Assembly (NCBI GenBank): GCA_900074745.1
Contig: LT598466.1
Coordinates: 968,805 to 1,032,804, forward strand
Origin: Lachancea mirantina
Taxonomy: Eukaryota > Ascomycota > Saccharomycetes > Saccharomycetales > Saccharomycetaceae
Reading direction: 5' to 3'
DNA length: 64,000 bases
Part shown: piece after piece, positions 29,220-39,625 of the stretch
Layout: the number at the start of each line of letters is the position of its first letter
Numbering within the stretch: position 1 is the first letter of the stretch
Made by a program: the position numbers and the translations under genes
The notes under the pieces: generated by a model
The model's database searches: none
Told to the model about the DNA's origin: nothing
What the model saw: the letters and a program-made list of their open reading frames with translations, nothing else

Positions 29220-29804
29220 ATGTCTTGGAGTAAGGATGCAGTAAATGAGGAGAAGGTTCCGCTTTCCGAAGAGCGTCTTGAGCATCCTAGGCAGATCTTT
29301 AGAAACCATGTGCACCATCTCTGGGCCTCCAGGAAGCTTCCGGTAACGTTTCTCCTTCTGCATTATCTAGGGAGCTGCAGTCTCCTTTCTTTCGGCTTCG
29401 CAACGAACAGTTGCACTTTCGTGCTTCTCGCATGCGTAGGACTTGTGACGTTCGTCGGGGCGAGCTTTCTGTTGAATCCCTTTAGAAGCTTGAGTGTTCG
29501 GGACAAAATGCTTCTCATGGAAGAGGTACTCAAGGAAAATCCCAGGCTGGACAGAGAAAAGTGGGAGAAAGTCGCAGTGCAAAGTAACTACGCCATGCAC
29601 GAAGAGGGCTCGCGCAAGAACCCATACTTTTTCTACGACGGCGACGAGTGTATGACGTTCTTCCAGCATACGTTGTTGACCTCTTTCACGAAGGAAATGA
29701 AGATTGACAAGAACTACGAGCCCAGAGGAGATCTCATCGAGCAAGCAGCGAGACACCACCTCGAGAAACTGGCTTCAAAGTATACTAACATGGACCAGGC
29801 TTGA
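29220..29804 (+). CDS. DUP-family (DUP240/COS-like) membrane protein
   Basis: A 194-residue protein with two adjacent membrane spans (about 40-85) and the DUP domain: a Leu-Met-Glu-Glu-Val-Leu-Lys-Glu-Asn-Pro lead, REKWEKVAVQSNYAMHEEG, then NPYFFYDGDECMTFF. In S. cerevisiae the related Cos proteins aid sorting of cell-surface proteins to the vacuole; DUP240 proteins sit in secretory-pathway membranes. An ATG at 29163 would add 19 residues, but a TATATA box (29191-29197) lies between the two and the similarity to the pseudogene at 22001 begins at 29220, so the later ATG is preferred. It has one DUP unit, like DUP240 rather than DUP380/COS. Confidence 0.85.
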   Translation: MSWSKDAVNEEKVPLSEERLEHPRQIFRNHVHHLWASRKLPVTFLLLHYLGSCSLLSFGFATNSCTFVLLACVGLVTFVGASFLLNPFRSLSVRDKMLLMEEVLKENPRLDREKWEKVAVQSNYAMHEEGSRKNPYFFYDGDECMTFFQHTLLTSFTKEMKIDKNYEPRGDLIEQAARHHLEKLASKYTNMDQA

Positions 29805-30533
29805 AGGTAGGAAAGGTTGAGGATAGCGCACTCTGTATCCTTTCGCTATAAAGCTCGGTAGCGCGGGCAAAGATTTATATAAGCAGTGGTAGGTTTTTTT
29901 ATTCTGGTTTTTCATCAATACATTCATTAGGCGTAACCGGACTTTACAGTTTAAGGCCTTAGCTCTCAGACCTCACCTTTTCGGCTTGAACCCTCGTGTT
30001 CTTCTGGGAATTAATTACCCCTTGTTAGCTTGTATCCGAAGGCGGACTTCCTGCCGTATAGAATTCTACTTTGAAAACAGACAACTACAGGGTTCTTACC
30101 TCATATAATTTTTTTCCCGTCGATACTCAAGAATAAAAGATTTTCCCCTGATATTAAATCCGACAGAAAGCTTCGGCACACTTGTAAAAATCTTGAATTC
30201 CGATTCGACACTATTTCAGAAATTTTTAGGATCTGCACAGCGAATATCATATCAAAGAATTCTTTTAGTTTTACCGCTTTAGCAACACGAAACAATTTCG
30301 CGAAAATTGTTGAGCACTTTAGATGAGTTCATATTCACTGACGATTTTGTATAATTTAAGAAATTTGCTCGATACAGTGAAAAGTCAAGGCGGTTCCTCT
30401 GATTCGACAATCGAGTGAAAATTGATGTTGACTATATTTCACGCGAATTCAGCTATAAAATTTTTTCTTAGTCTATTTCAATTCTGGTGCCTACTAAGGT
30501 TGATGCAGGCAACGGGGCTTTGAAGAAAGTACA
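29805..30533. other. Intergenic region, FET4 promoter
   Basis: AT-rich; no repeat or RNA gene recognised. Confidence 0.55.
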
Positions 30534-32168
30534 ATGAATCAACGCCTAAAAAGCCGGATACAACTATACTTCGGTAGTCCAGGTAGCCGTCCTGATGTTA
30601 ACCATCGAGCTCCGATATGTGCTCATCGCAATCTATCGACAGAGAAAACCCTTAATGCAAAGAACGTGACTCAAGAAGAAACGAGGACCCTGTCTTCACG
30701 CAGCGATCAAACTAGCATCGATCATGGTGAACTGGGATGCCGAAATGGAGAAGTTTGGACAGCTTTCAACTATACAGGATTACGCAAGGGAGTTTCGGAC
30801 AAAACGTTGGACCATATAGTGAATTTTGCTGGATCACGATTCGTGTTTTTCTTTATGTGGGCTACCCTCGTCGCTTGGACTGTAGTGGGCATTATTTACA
30901 AGGCCCCCGACAACTGGCAAGTGGTAATGCAAGATGGACAGTCTCTTCAAAGTTATTTTTGGGACACACTATTAATGAGGCAGCAACTCAATAGTAGTTA
31001 CAAACATGTTTGGATTTGCTCAAACCTAAGATCTCGTCTGAGTACCTTCAAAAAATTTTTGGCAATGGAAAATAATAAAGGCTCTGTCACTACTGTATAT
31101 GGGGAGCCCTCCAGTGAAATCTCAGGAGCACTGCCTGCCGAAAGTTGGTATGACACCATTTGCTCCCGAGCCAGTGAGGTGATTGGCTCGCTTTCCAACA
31201 TGATACTCTTTTGGCTCGGTATTCTCGCTTGGGTAGGTTGCGGAGCCGTTCCAATCTCGACAGATCGGGATCCGCCATTTACCGGTAGATACTCTGGAAG
31301 CAACCCGGAGTATGTTAGATTTAGCGACAAGTGGCAGCTCTACGTCAACACGGGAACCGCCGTTGCGATTTTAATCTGTACCGTATTCCTTCAAAATATA
31401 AGGGCAAGACATGACGGGTTTATTGAAAAATTTATTCTGGACATCTTGATCATGGATCAAAAAATCGAACGACATCTGCGGACTTATTTCTGCGACTTTG
31501 AAACTGAAAACTCAAACGTTTGCATCCCTAGCCCGAAAACTAATAGAGGCGCTAAACTGATTGACTGGTATTCTGATGTGATCGGCACCGGAATTGGACT
31601 TTTCATCGCTTTCGCCGTTATTGCTGCTTGGCTGGCTATCGGAAAAACTATGTCCTGGAATGACAATTGGTGGCTTATTATCGGGACGTACACGGGGTTG
31701 GTAGGTTTTCTTGATGGGTTTGTGTTGAGGCACGTGTATTTCAGGGTTGTTTGTCATGAAGAGGAGAACTATGCAACTGTCGCAAAGGAAGATTTAGAAC
31801 TCTTTCAGTCTTTGGCAATTGAAATACCTGCGGAATGTGTTGCTGATATTGACTCGACCGCACCATCGAATTCTAAGCAATATAAAATCTCTGCTTGGAT
31901 TAATATTGTCTGTTCATCGGAATGGAGCGTGCTGGCTGCGATTTTTCTGATTGTCATTCTGATTGTCATTGCATCGATTCTTCGCTGGAGCGAAACAGGA
32001 CAACTACTTTGCAATACGCCAACTATGATCATCGAAGCCTTCTTCCTGATAGTTCTGATTCAGGCTCATAATTGGGCCGACAAGAAGCGCCGGCTTCAAG
32101 TATCTGCCCTATACGCGCGTCGGACAACTCTGCTTTCTTACGTAGAGAGGAGTTATCCACTTTATTAA
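30534..32168 (+). CDS. FET4: Low-affinity Fe(II) transporter
   Basis: A 544-residue plasma-membrane transporter of iron, copper and zinc (S. cerevisiae 552). It matches Fet4 along its length: the N-terminal GSPGSRPDVNHRAP block, FTGL-type start of the membrane part, PDNWQVVMQDGQSLQSYFWD with LLMRQQL, the LQNIRARHD loop, WWLIIGTYTGLVGFLDGF, and the C-terminal QAHNWADKKRR and ARRTTLLSYVE blocks. Six or more spans are visible. There is no frame break. FET4 is often subtelomeric-distal in yeasts; its neighbours here (DUP gene, FLO11-like gene) agree with a move into variable chromosome arm sequence. Confidence 0.96.
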   Translation: MNQRLKSRIQLYFGSPGSRPDVNHRAPICAHRNLSTEKTLNAKNVTQEETRTLSSRSDQTSIDHGELGCRNGEVWTAFNYTGLRKGVSDKTLDHIVNFAGSRFVFFFMWATLVAWTVVGIIYKAPDNWQVVMQDGQSLQSYFWDTLLMRQQLNSSYKHVWICSNLRSRLSTFKKFLAMENNKGSVTTVYGEPSSEISGALPAESWYDTICSRASEVIGSLSNMILFWLGILAWVGCGAVPISTDRDPPFTGRYSGSNPEYVRFSDKWQLYVNTGTAVAILICTVFLQNIRARHDGFIEKFILDILIMDQKIERHLRTYFCDFETENSNVCIPSPKTNRGAKLIDWYSDVIGTGIGLFIAFAVIAAWLAIGKTMSWNDNWWLIIGTYTGLVGFLDGFVLRHVYFRVVCHEEENYATVAKEDLELFQSLAIEIPAECVADIDSTAPSNSKQYKISAWINIVCSSEWSVLAAIFLIVILIVIASILRWSETGQLLCNTPTMIIEAFFLIVLIQAHNWADKKRRLQVSALYARRTTLLSYVERSYPLY

Positions 32169-33542
32169 TGATTTTACTGACTTCATAAAGGCGTATAACT
32201 TAAAAAAGAATTAGCGCATATGTGCGTGTGGTTCGGCTTCTATTAATATGACTACCTCATAATGAATGCGCGGAAGCAGGTTTTTGAGTTGAGCTTATTG
32301 GATTAGAACGTTCAGGCATGCATCTTTAAGTACGGAAGGTTTTTTGATTCTCTAGCCATTAGGAACAATCTCACATCTTACTACTACTAATTTAATGAAC
32401 AGATGTTTAGAGTCCCATCATTTTTTTACGTAATTGGTAATCAAGAGACAGAAACTACATGTTTAGTAACCAAAAAATTGTGCAAAGCATCGCGTTCGTT
32501 TTTGATAGCGAATAATACCTGCTAATACTTTCAAAAAAGGTTTTGGTTGTTCAAGCACATATAAAAATTACGAAAGCTTCTTGAAAAGTGAGCTCTGATA
32601 CGAGAGCCGACAATCCAAAGAGAAACAATCTCGTTCCTGTGGTAAGGTTCATCGCAGGTTTTCTCACTGTCTGCAAGCGGGTGAATGGATGACTTTTTTC
32701 AGTTTCAATATATCGACTAAGTTAAAGGTTGGAAATAAATATATTGCTAAGGCGAGGATGAGTTTTTTGAATACGAGGTCTTATTACTCTTAGAAATGCA
32801 AAAGTGAAAGAGCTCGACTTCTTGTTAACTGCATTATGAAACAAAATAAACAGAACAATTTTTACTTTAAAGTGGCGTTCGTCGCGTGTTGATTCTGCCT
32901 TGGGGCTACCTTCAGATTGCAAATGAATTATTCTTAGCAGATCTTGGAGACACTGTATCAATCACATGATACCAGTGACAAAGTGGGAATTAGGATGCAC
33001 TGAGGAAAAGATCGTCAATATTTTGCCAGGAATGTGCAGAAGGCAAGGAATAAAACTATTGGCTACGTTTTAATTTCAGCGTAAATGTAGCGGAAGTAAG
33101 CTAGGTTCAGATATTAAAACCAGAAAATAAATCTGCAAGTGTTCAGTTGTTTATGCGAGCAAATAAAAAATCCTCATGGGATTATTATAAAGCCCTCTCT
33201 GAGAACTAAAATTGTGATGACTCGCCTCACATCGATTTGGGAAGATTGTACACAAAAATAACTTCTTCTTACCAACCAGAAGCACAAACAGTGCGAGCAA
33301 GCCCCAGCATGCTTCTGCACTCACCTAATGCGCTTTCAAAATTTCCAAGGTTTTCGGTGTACAATTTTCTTTTAATATGTTTACTTAAATTAGTTCGATA
33401 GGGATAGCACTCTTCCGAGAAGTCACTCAAACTCTTGTTTAAATATAATTTCGATGAAGCATATTGATTTCAAATCTAACTATAACAATTTGAATATTAC
33501 GTCTATTCAATTAAGAACTTAAAAAAGTGTGGGGTATCACAA
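32169..33542. other. Convergent intergenic region
   Basis: About 1.4 kb, very AT-rich; 3' regions of FET4 and the flocculin gene. No gene recognised. Confidence 0.55.
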
Positions 33543-35801
33543 TTACAATAGAGCCAAAGGTAGTGCTAGAAGCAAACCTGCTCTAACAAAGTTAGCTGAG
33601 CCTTCGTAAGAAGACAAAGTTGCCGTTCCTGTGTAGGAGCTTGAAGATGTTTGACCAGCTGGAGCAGCGGAAGAGCCAGCTGGAGCAGCGGAAGAGCCAG
33701 CTGGAGCAGCGGAAGAGCCAGCTGGAGCAGCGGAAGAGCCAGCTGGAGCAGCGGAAGAGCCAGCTGGAGCAGCGGAAGAGCCAGCTGGAGCAGCGGAAGA
33801 GCCAGCTGGAGCAGCGGAAGAGCCAGCTGGAGCAGCGGAAGCAGTGGTCTGAGTGGCACCCTCAACAGGGCAAGTCGTGGTGTAAGAAGTGACAACGCCC
33901 GACTCAGTCACAGTAACAACGGACTCCGTGAAGGCAGTTGATCGAGGAGCAAATGAACTAGAGGCAGCAGGGCCAGCTGGAGCGGTTTGAGTGACACCCT
34001 CAACAGGGCAAGTCGTGGTGTAAGAAGTGACAACGCCCGACTCAGTCACAGTAACAACGGACTCCGTGAAGGCAGTTGGTTGAGATTTAATTGCGCTGGT
34101 AGTGCTGACTGGAGCCAACGTAGTGTATTCGGATTCCGTAACAGTAGCAGCTTTCTCGCTGTATGAACCCGTGGTGACTTTACCAGTGGCTTCACTGAGA
34201 GGACAAGTAGTTGTGTAAACAGTCTCGACACCAGATTTGGTGACCGTAACGACACTCTCGGTGTATCCAACAGAGCTTGAAGATAGGGCAGCGCTAGATG
34301 GAGCAGAGCTGTGTGGAGCAGCGCTAGATGGAGCGGAGCTAGATGGAGCAGAGCTCGATGGAGCGGAGCTAGATGGAGCAGAGCTCGATGGAGCGGAGCT
34401 GTATGGGGCAGAGCTCGATGGAGCGGAGCTGTATGGAGCGGAGCTGGATGGAGCAGCGCTAGATGGAGCAGAGCTGGATGGAGCAGCGCTAGATGGAGCG
34501 GAGCTGTGTGGAGCAGAGCTCGATGGAGCGGAGCTGTGTGGAGCAGAGCTCGATGGAGCGGAGCTGTGTGGAGCAGAGCTCGATGGAGCGGAGCTGTGTG
34601 GAGCAGAGCTCGATGGAGCGGAGCTGTGTGGAGCAGAGCTAGATGGAGCAGAGCTCGATGGCACGTAGCTGGAAGAAGAAGCAGAGCTGTGGGAAGCGGA
34701 GCTAGATGGAACGGAGCTCGATGGAGCAGAGCTGTGTGGAGCAGAGCTAGATGGAGCAGAGCTCGATGGCACGTAGCTGGAAGAAGAAGCAGAGCTGTGG
34801 GAAGCAGAGCTCGATGGAGCGGAGCTGTGTGGAGCAGAGCTAGATGGAGCGGAGCTCGATGGAGCAGAGCTGTGTGGAGCAGAGCTCGATGGAGCGGAGC
34901 TGGAAGAAGAAGCGGAGCTAGGTGGGGAAGGGCATGGACCAGGGTAACAGCTGGTGTAACCAGGGAAGGTTTCCGTTGTTCCTGGGTAGGTCGTGCAAGA
35001 CTCGCTGACCGTGGTAGTCTTTGCCTTTCCTTGGGTGCTCGAGATAGATCTCACGGAGCTTGAAGAGACCGTTGGCTGAGTAGATGAGGACGACGAAGTC
35101 TTTGAGGTAGAGCAAGGAGGCTTGGAGGCCGAAGAAGAGACCTTTTGAGTGGAGCTCATGGCAGAGGACGTAGCTGGCTTCGAAGAAACAGGTGGACAAG
35201 TACCGCATTGCAAGTTCCAGTAATAACCAGGAGCGTCGGTCTGCGAGTGGCCTTGATTGTCGTAATTGTTGCAACCGGTGATCAAGTCGAATGACTGGGG
35301 ACCGTGCACATCGCACTGTCCATTGTAGTCGTATTGAATTTGGAAGTTAGGCATCCAGGTTCTGCAGTTATTGGCGTCATCTTGACCGTAGACTCTGAAG
35401 GTAGCGTCGTAATCGGTTGGACTGTCAACCAGCTCGACATTGTGTTGTCTGTCGTAAAGCTGGAAAGTTCCGCCTTCTGGGCCGTTGATTCCAATAATTT
35501 TCAAGTCGTTGATACAGTTGATGCTTATCTGTTGGCTACCTTGTACGTGGATAGTGATCTCATATATGTTGTCCTTGACCCATCTGACAGATTTCATAGA
35601 GATGGCGTAGGCCATTCTGTTCTGGTTTTTAGCATTCCAGGTAAAGTCCAAGTTTGGACATCCATTAGTCACAGAGCATTGTTTTTGACCCTGTGGCTTG
35701 CCTGGAAATTGATGCGGGTTGGAGCATCTTTTCTGCAAAGGCGACGCCTCTGACAGCGTCGAGAAAGCCAGAAAAGCTGACAGAATCCAGTGGTAAAGCA
35801 T
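33543..35801 (-). CDS. FLO11: FLO11-type flocculin / cell-wall adhesin
   Basis: A 752-residue GPI cell-wall adhesin. Residues 1-19 are a signal peptide; a Lys-Arg pair at 24-25 could be cut by Kex2. Residues 25-203 form the Flo11 adhesion domain (Cys-rich, Trp/Tyr-rich, with Asn-Gly-Cys-Pro-Asn-Leu-Asp-Phe and Asn-Cys-Arg-Thr-Trp-Met-Pro). A long Ser/Ala/Pro region follows, made of Ser-Ser-Ala-Pro and His-Ser-Ser units. Then come copies of a TESVVTVTESGVVTSYTTTC unit, nine AAPAGSS units and a hydrophobic GPI tail. Homotypic binding between Flo11 domains drives biofilm, flor and invasive growth in S. cerevisiae. It is shorter than S. cerevisiae Flo11 (about 1360), as expected for a repeat-length-variable protein. 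The 2-kb gene-free upstream region fits the large FLO11 promoter. Confidence 0.9.
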   Translation of the reverse strand: MLYHWILSAFLAFSTLSEASPLQKRCSNPHQFPGKPQGQKQCSVTNGCPNLDFTWNAKNQNRMAYAISMKSVRWVKDNIYEITIHVQGSQQISINCINDLKIIGINGPEGGTFQLYDRQHNVELVDSPTDYDATFRVYGQDDANNCRTWMPNFQIQYDYNGQCDVHGPQSFDLITGCNNYDNQGHSQTDAPGYYWNLQCGTCPPVSSKPATSSAMSSTQKVSSSASKPPCSTSKTSSSSSTQPTVSSSSVRSISSTQGKAKTTTVSESCTTYPGTTETFPGYTSCYPGPCPSPPSSASSSSSAPSSSAPHSSAPSSSAPSSSAPHSSAPSSSASHSSASSSSYVPSSSAPSSSAPHSSAPSSSVPSSSASHSSASSSSYVPSSSAPSSSAPHSSAPSSSAPHSSAPSSSAPHSSAPSSSAPHSSAPSSSAPHSSAPSSAAPSSSAPSSAAPSSSAPYSSAPSSSAPYSSAPSSSAPSSSAPSSSAPSSSAPSSAAPHSSAPSSAALSSSSVGYTESVVTVTKSGVETVYTTTCPLSEATGKVTTGSYSEKAATVTESEYTTLAPVSTTSAIKSQPTAFTESVVTVTESGVVTSYTTTCPVEGVTQTAPAGPAASSSFAPRSTAFTESVVTVTESGVVTSYTTTCPVEGATQTTASAAPAGSSAAPAGSSAAPAGSSAAPAGSSAAPAGSSAAPAGSSAAPAGSSAAPAGSSAAPAGQTSSSSYTGTATLSSYEGSANFVRAGLLLALPLALL
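33655..33841 (-). repeat. 21-bp tandem repeat encoding AAPAGSS, about nine units
   Basis: Nearly perfect 21-base units near the 3' end of the flocculin gene, coding for seven-residue units just before the GPI tail. Such arrays change length by slippage or recombination. Confidence 0.9.
33856..34079 (-). repeat. Two near-identical 85-bp coding repeats
   Basis: Blocks at about 33856-33941 and 33994-34079 encode the threonine-rich TESVVTVTESGVVT unit twice. A more diverged third copy lies at about 34170-34270. Confidence 0.8.
34286..34912 (-). repeat. Ser/Ala/Pro low-complexity repeat array
   Basis: Imperfect repeats of 15-30 bases encoding Ser-Ser-Ala-Pro and His-Ser-Ser-Ala-Pro units, with two embedded copies of a Ser-Tyr-Val-Pro variant. 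Highly prone to length change and to assembly error. Confidence 0.85.
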
Positions 35802-37778
35802 GGCTTCACGAGGTTTCTGATCAAAAGCGAGTGACTAATGGTTTGCTAATTAAGAATTAGGATCGAGAAGCAAGTATATTGTTAAAGACAAGCGCTTTTA
35901 TATGTTTTCCGCAAGGCCCGGAGCGGATCGTCGGCATTTCGCCCTCGCTGCCTTATTCAGGGTTTTTTTGGCTCGCAGTACACGCTTGAGTGTGTAAGCT
36001 ACTGCTTCGGGCGTGCTATTTTGGTAAACACGAGAACTCCATGTTTTCGCGAGAGGATTTGTTTGTCGACACCGCGACGCACATGGCTACCGGGGATTTT
36101 CCACTTTTGTGGTGAACAGTTTCGTCGAAGTACGTCGAAAAGTGGCGTATCTAGCGTTCGTTGTCGGGGCTTCGGGGCGCAAAGTTTCAGGATTGCACCT
36201 ATCATTTTATGGCTGGAAAGGAACACCGATGCAGGCATCTCTAGTGTCGCTAGCGCTACATTTTACGTAAGCGAACACCTCGCAGATACTATGAGGCGGT
36301 TTTCGGCATGAAGGTTTCGGTACAGGAATTCAACTAGCGGGGAGGCTCGAGCTCTTAGTGCACTTGCAGGAGGAACTTTCCTCAGGCACAGCCTGGAGTG
36401 CCTGAATGGTGGCCGTTCGAGATGTTTCAGACGCAGCGCAAGTGTGCAGTTGGCACTAGCGATGGTTGGTTTTTCTTTGCGTCATGCGAATGCGGAATAA
36501 CCGTAGCCAGGCAATACGCGTCCCTGTTTTTCCATTCAGGTACGCGAACGAGATTTATTAGGCACCATGTACAGCACGACGCAAAAAAAAGACCTTTGTT
36601 TCGACGCTTCTTTTTGCTTATGTAAGATTATTTGCGTCAGTTGCCTTTTTAGGGGTTACCTATTCTGTCAGTTGACGGTGATTATGAAGTCACTGTTTAT
36701 GTAAACAGACAGGCGCGGTGAGATTTTATAAACACAAAGCTGCGAAAGGCCTAGACGAAGCGCCCGAGTAGATCATCGAGACTGGCATCGAGGCGGGCAT
36801 CGAGGCGGACTTCGAGGTCGGTTTCGGGAAAAAATTCCCCATCACAACGCAGTCCGCAGTTACCCGGTGTGGGGTGGGAGCGGAGTAGGGGAGAATGTTG
36901 TCCTATGTTGCGTGCCTGTGTGACGCATGGAAGCTTAAGAAAAAAGGTTTTTTCCGCATAATTAACATGTGACTCGAATCGATCGTCCGCCCGTTTTGCA
37001 CCGCTCGTTTCGTTCGCTAAACCTCAACGGTCCATTTTTCAAATCCACGTCCACAATGTTTGGGGTTCGTGTGAGTGAGTGCAATTGCCTTGCGGGCCGT
37101 CGACGACCGCCGAGGAAGCAGGTTGAGAAAGGTACTGCCGAAACGTTCGGATCAAAACATTCTTCGCGACAAACACATCCGCATCCGCTCGGAAGTACCT
37201 TTGAGAGCGGACTAATTCTGCGCATCGCGACTCTACGCGTCGCACTGTCTTTACGTGTCGGCGTGGTCGGACCCGAGGTCCTGCGCTGCGAGCCGCAGCT
37301 TCGTACAGAATACGTCCAGTATGGAAAGTCTTTAAATTATCACTCCAGCGGCTTTCCAGTCTACCTATAAGGCTCGCGGGAATCTGGAAAAGGACCTAAG
37401 ATGCTGTCATGCACGATTTGGTCTCCATTTGCGGTGCGCCTCGGGTGAGAGAGCAACGAAGCAGGAAGCTGCTCGTGAAGCGTCGCTGAAGCGCGTGCCG
37501 CTACTCTACTTGAGCAATATTACGGCTAGGTACTAGACCGGCAATTTTCAGCTAGACTTAGCTGTGTCTTGTTCGAGCGCAACGGTTACGAACTGATACA
37601 AGAACGTTTTCAAGAACGTGAGGCCTATGCTACTGTCCACATCTGCGACATCAAGGCGCTTAGCGGTCTTTTTCTTTTCAATTTAGCCTGCAAAAGGAAC
37701 TGCATAACATTACCAGATCACGTGGTTTTGACCGTTCAGCGGCAGATACGTAATCTTTCGGCGCCTTTTACAGGCGTC
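35802..37778. other. Long gene-free region upstream of the flocculin gene
   Basis: About 2 kb. Its length fits an extended FLO11-type promoter. The part from 36,900 to 37,500 is GC-richer. Short imperfect tandem units (catcgaggc-like) lie at 36,775-36,820. No gene is supported. Confidence 0.5.
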
Positions 37779-39284
37779 TTAACCATCTGAAATCAAAGCG
37801 ACTTGGAGCTTCGATTTAACTTGGTCTCGAAGACCTGTCCTCTGTTTAACCAAAGCATGCCACTTCTCCAAAACCGAGATTATGGTTCCAGTCAGTTGCC
37901 GCAGCTCTTGCTCCGAGATGATATAAGGTGGCATGATGTAGCAAAGATTTCGGAAGGGTCTGACGTTAGCTCCTTCAGATATAAAAGTCTTGTGAAACCA
38001 TTTCAAATCAAGCGACTCCTTCATCTCAATGACGGCCACCGCACCTACAATCCGAACGTCTTGAACAAGCCAGAATTCGTCTTTCCTCTCATCCAGTACT
38101 ACAAAGAGCTGCTCAAACAGCTGTTGTTCAATGAAATCAACCTTAGCTTTCCAGTTATCGCGCTTTAATATCTCCAGGGACCTGTTCGCAACGGCACATG
38201 CTAGCGGATTCCCCATGAAAGTTGGACCATGCATCATGCATCCTCCCGTAGCAGAGTTGGGAGAAGAGATGCCAAATGCAATCGTTTCAGTGGTGATTAC
38301 TGCACTCAAGGTCAAATAGCCCCCCGTCAGGGCTTTCCCAATGCACATAATGTCAGGGTAGACGTCAACTTGCAGGGCGGCGGGGATTTTGCAAAGATCT
38401 TGGTATGTTTTGCAATGCTGATAGGCAAACAGTGCACCGGTGCGCCCGAAACCAGTGGCAATTTCATCCATAATTAGTGGGACATGATACTTGTTACACA
38501 ACTTCCTCACGTCAATAAGGAACTGAGGATGATAAAGCCTCATTCCGCCCGCACCCTGAAGGATCGGTTCCAGAATGACGGCGCACAACTCTTCATGTAA
38601 TGATTCTATTTTAGCTTGAAAGTCGCTAATATCACTTTTATTCGAGGACACTTTCCCGCGGAATGCCTGGGGATATCTTTGAAAAACCTGAGAAGTTGGA
38701 AGCGTCGGAATCGTGGGGGGTCCTTCGGCGAAAACATTTTCGGCCAAGTATCCAGTATAAATTGAATGCATTGATCCCACCGGGTCACACACGCTCATTG
38801 GGCCAGTGGTATCGCCATGATAGCCATACCGAACGGTCAAGAATTTCCTTTTGCTTTGATTTCCTAAGGTGAAATTGTATTGAAGGGCCATTTTCATTGC
38901 GACCTCAACCGCCACAGAGCCACTGTCTGCTAGAAAGCAGTGTTGCAATTCTTCGTGATCTACGAATTCTAGTAATTTTTGAACCAGAGTAATCGCAGGC
39001 TCGTGAGTCAGGCCTCCGAACATTACATGAGAGACTTTTCTGGTTTGAGTCATCAATGCTTCATTCAGCTCCCTGTGGTTGTAACCATGAATTGCGCACC
39101 ACCAAGATGACATTCCGTCGATGACTTTTGTACCATTCTCATCTGCGGTATCTAAAATCAGGTAACACCCTTCAGCCGCTCTTACTGGATAAACACTCAT
39201 GGGACTGAGCATAGATGTATAAGGATGCCAGATATGCTTCTTGTCAAATTGTAAGAGGGACGCAGTGCTTTTCGAGAATTCCAT
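37779..39284 (-). CDS. BIO3: 7,8-diaminopelargonate aminotransferase
   Basis: A 501-residue PLP enzyme (S. cerevisiae 480) that turns 7-keto-8-aminopelargonate into 7,8-diaminopelargonate in biotin synthesis. The BioA hallmarks are present: HIWHPYTSM near the start, MSSWWCAIHGYNHRELNEAL, the DSGSVAVEVAMKMA cofactor loop, the MDEIATGFGRTG block and GKALTGGY with the PLP lysine. The C-terminal tail is about 20 residues longer than in S. cerevisiae. It is divergent from BIO4 across a 341-base promoter, the same arrangement as in S. cerevisiae; BIO5 is not next to it here. Confidence 0.96.
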   Translation of the reverse strand: MEFSKSTASLLQFDKKHIWHPYTSMLSPMSVYPVRAAEGCYLILDTADENGTKVIDGMSSWWCAIHGYNHRELNEALMTQTRKVSHVMFGGLTHEPAITLVQKLLEFVDHEELQHCFLADSGSVAVEVAMKMALQYNFTLGNQSKRKFLTVRYGYHGDTTGPMSVCDPVGSMHSIYTGYLAENVFAEGPPTIPTLPTSQVFQRYPQAFRGKVSSNKSDISDFQAKIESLHEELCAVILEPILQGAGGMRLYHPQFLIDVRKLCNKYHVPLIMDEIATGFGRTGALFAYQHCKTYQDLCKIPAALQVDVYPDIMCIGKALTGGYLTLSAVITTETIAFGISSPNSATGGCMMHGPTFMGNPLACAVANRSLEILKRDNWKAKVDFIEQQLFEQLFVVLDERKDEFWLVQDVRIVGAVAVIEMKESLDLKWFHKTFISEGANVRPFRNLCYIMPPYIISEQELRQLTGTIISVLEKWHALVKQRTGLRDQVKSKLQVALISDG

Positions 39285-39625
39285 GATGATCTCTTCCGGA
39301 GGAAGCTTGAGAATTAGTTGTTAGAGGTTAGAAGAGTCTTGGCTAAAAACATATGGAGAAAACTTATTGGAAGCATTAGGGCGTATTTATAGAGGTTTCC
39401 ATTATCCTATTGACATGTGAACTCTAAGTTGAATCTGGAACGGGTCATCCTAAGAAGGAAGTATTAGGAGTCATCTCAGGATGACTCGATTTCCAACTGC
39501 GCAATTTTTAATCAACCCTTAGGAACAGCCCTCAACAAAAAATATAAGAAGGAAGGGTTAACAAGATTTCTCCGAGATATCAACGACCTTCAAATGACTT
39601 TAGCATTTCATCATATTTGGATTTC
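39285..39625. other. Shared BIO3/BIO4 promoter
   Basis: Contains one Vhr1-like palindromic site at 39469-39486, near the middle. Confidence 0.65.
39469..39486 (+). promoter_or_regulatory. Vhr1-like biotin-response element
   Basis: AGTCA-N8-TGACT. The S. cerevisiae Vhr1 element is AATCA-N8-TGAYT, i.e. two ARTCA half-sites facing inward; both halves fit ARTCA. Its place between two biotin genes supports a role in biotin response. Confidence 0.55.

Noticed and set aside
33620-33941. + strand open frames of tandem Ser-Gln-Leu-Glu-Gln and Trp-Ser-Ser-Gly units
   Set aside because: Antisense of the 21-bp AAPAGSS array, not a coiled-coil gene.
34237-35063. Long + strand open frames (143 and 250 codons) opposite the flocculin gene
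   Set aside because: They are antisense readings of the Ser/Ala/Pro repeats, giving monotonous Gly-Ala-Glu-Leu or Trp-Ser-Arg-Ala peptides. Repeats keep all frames open.
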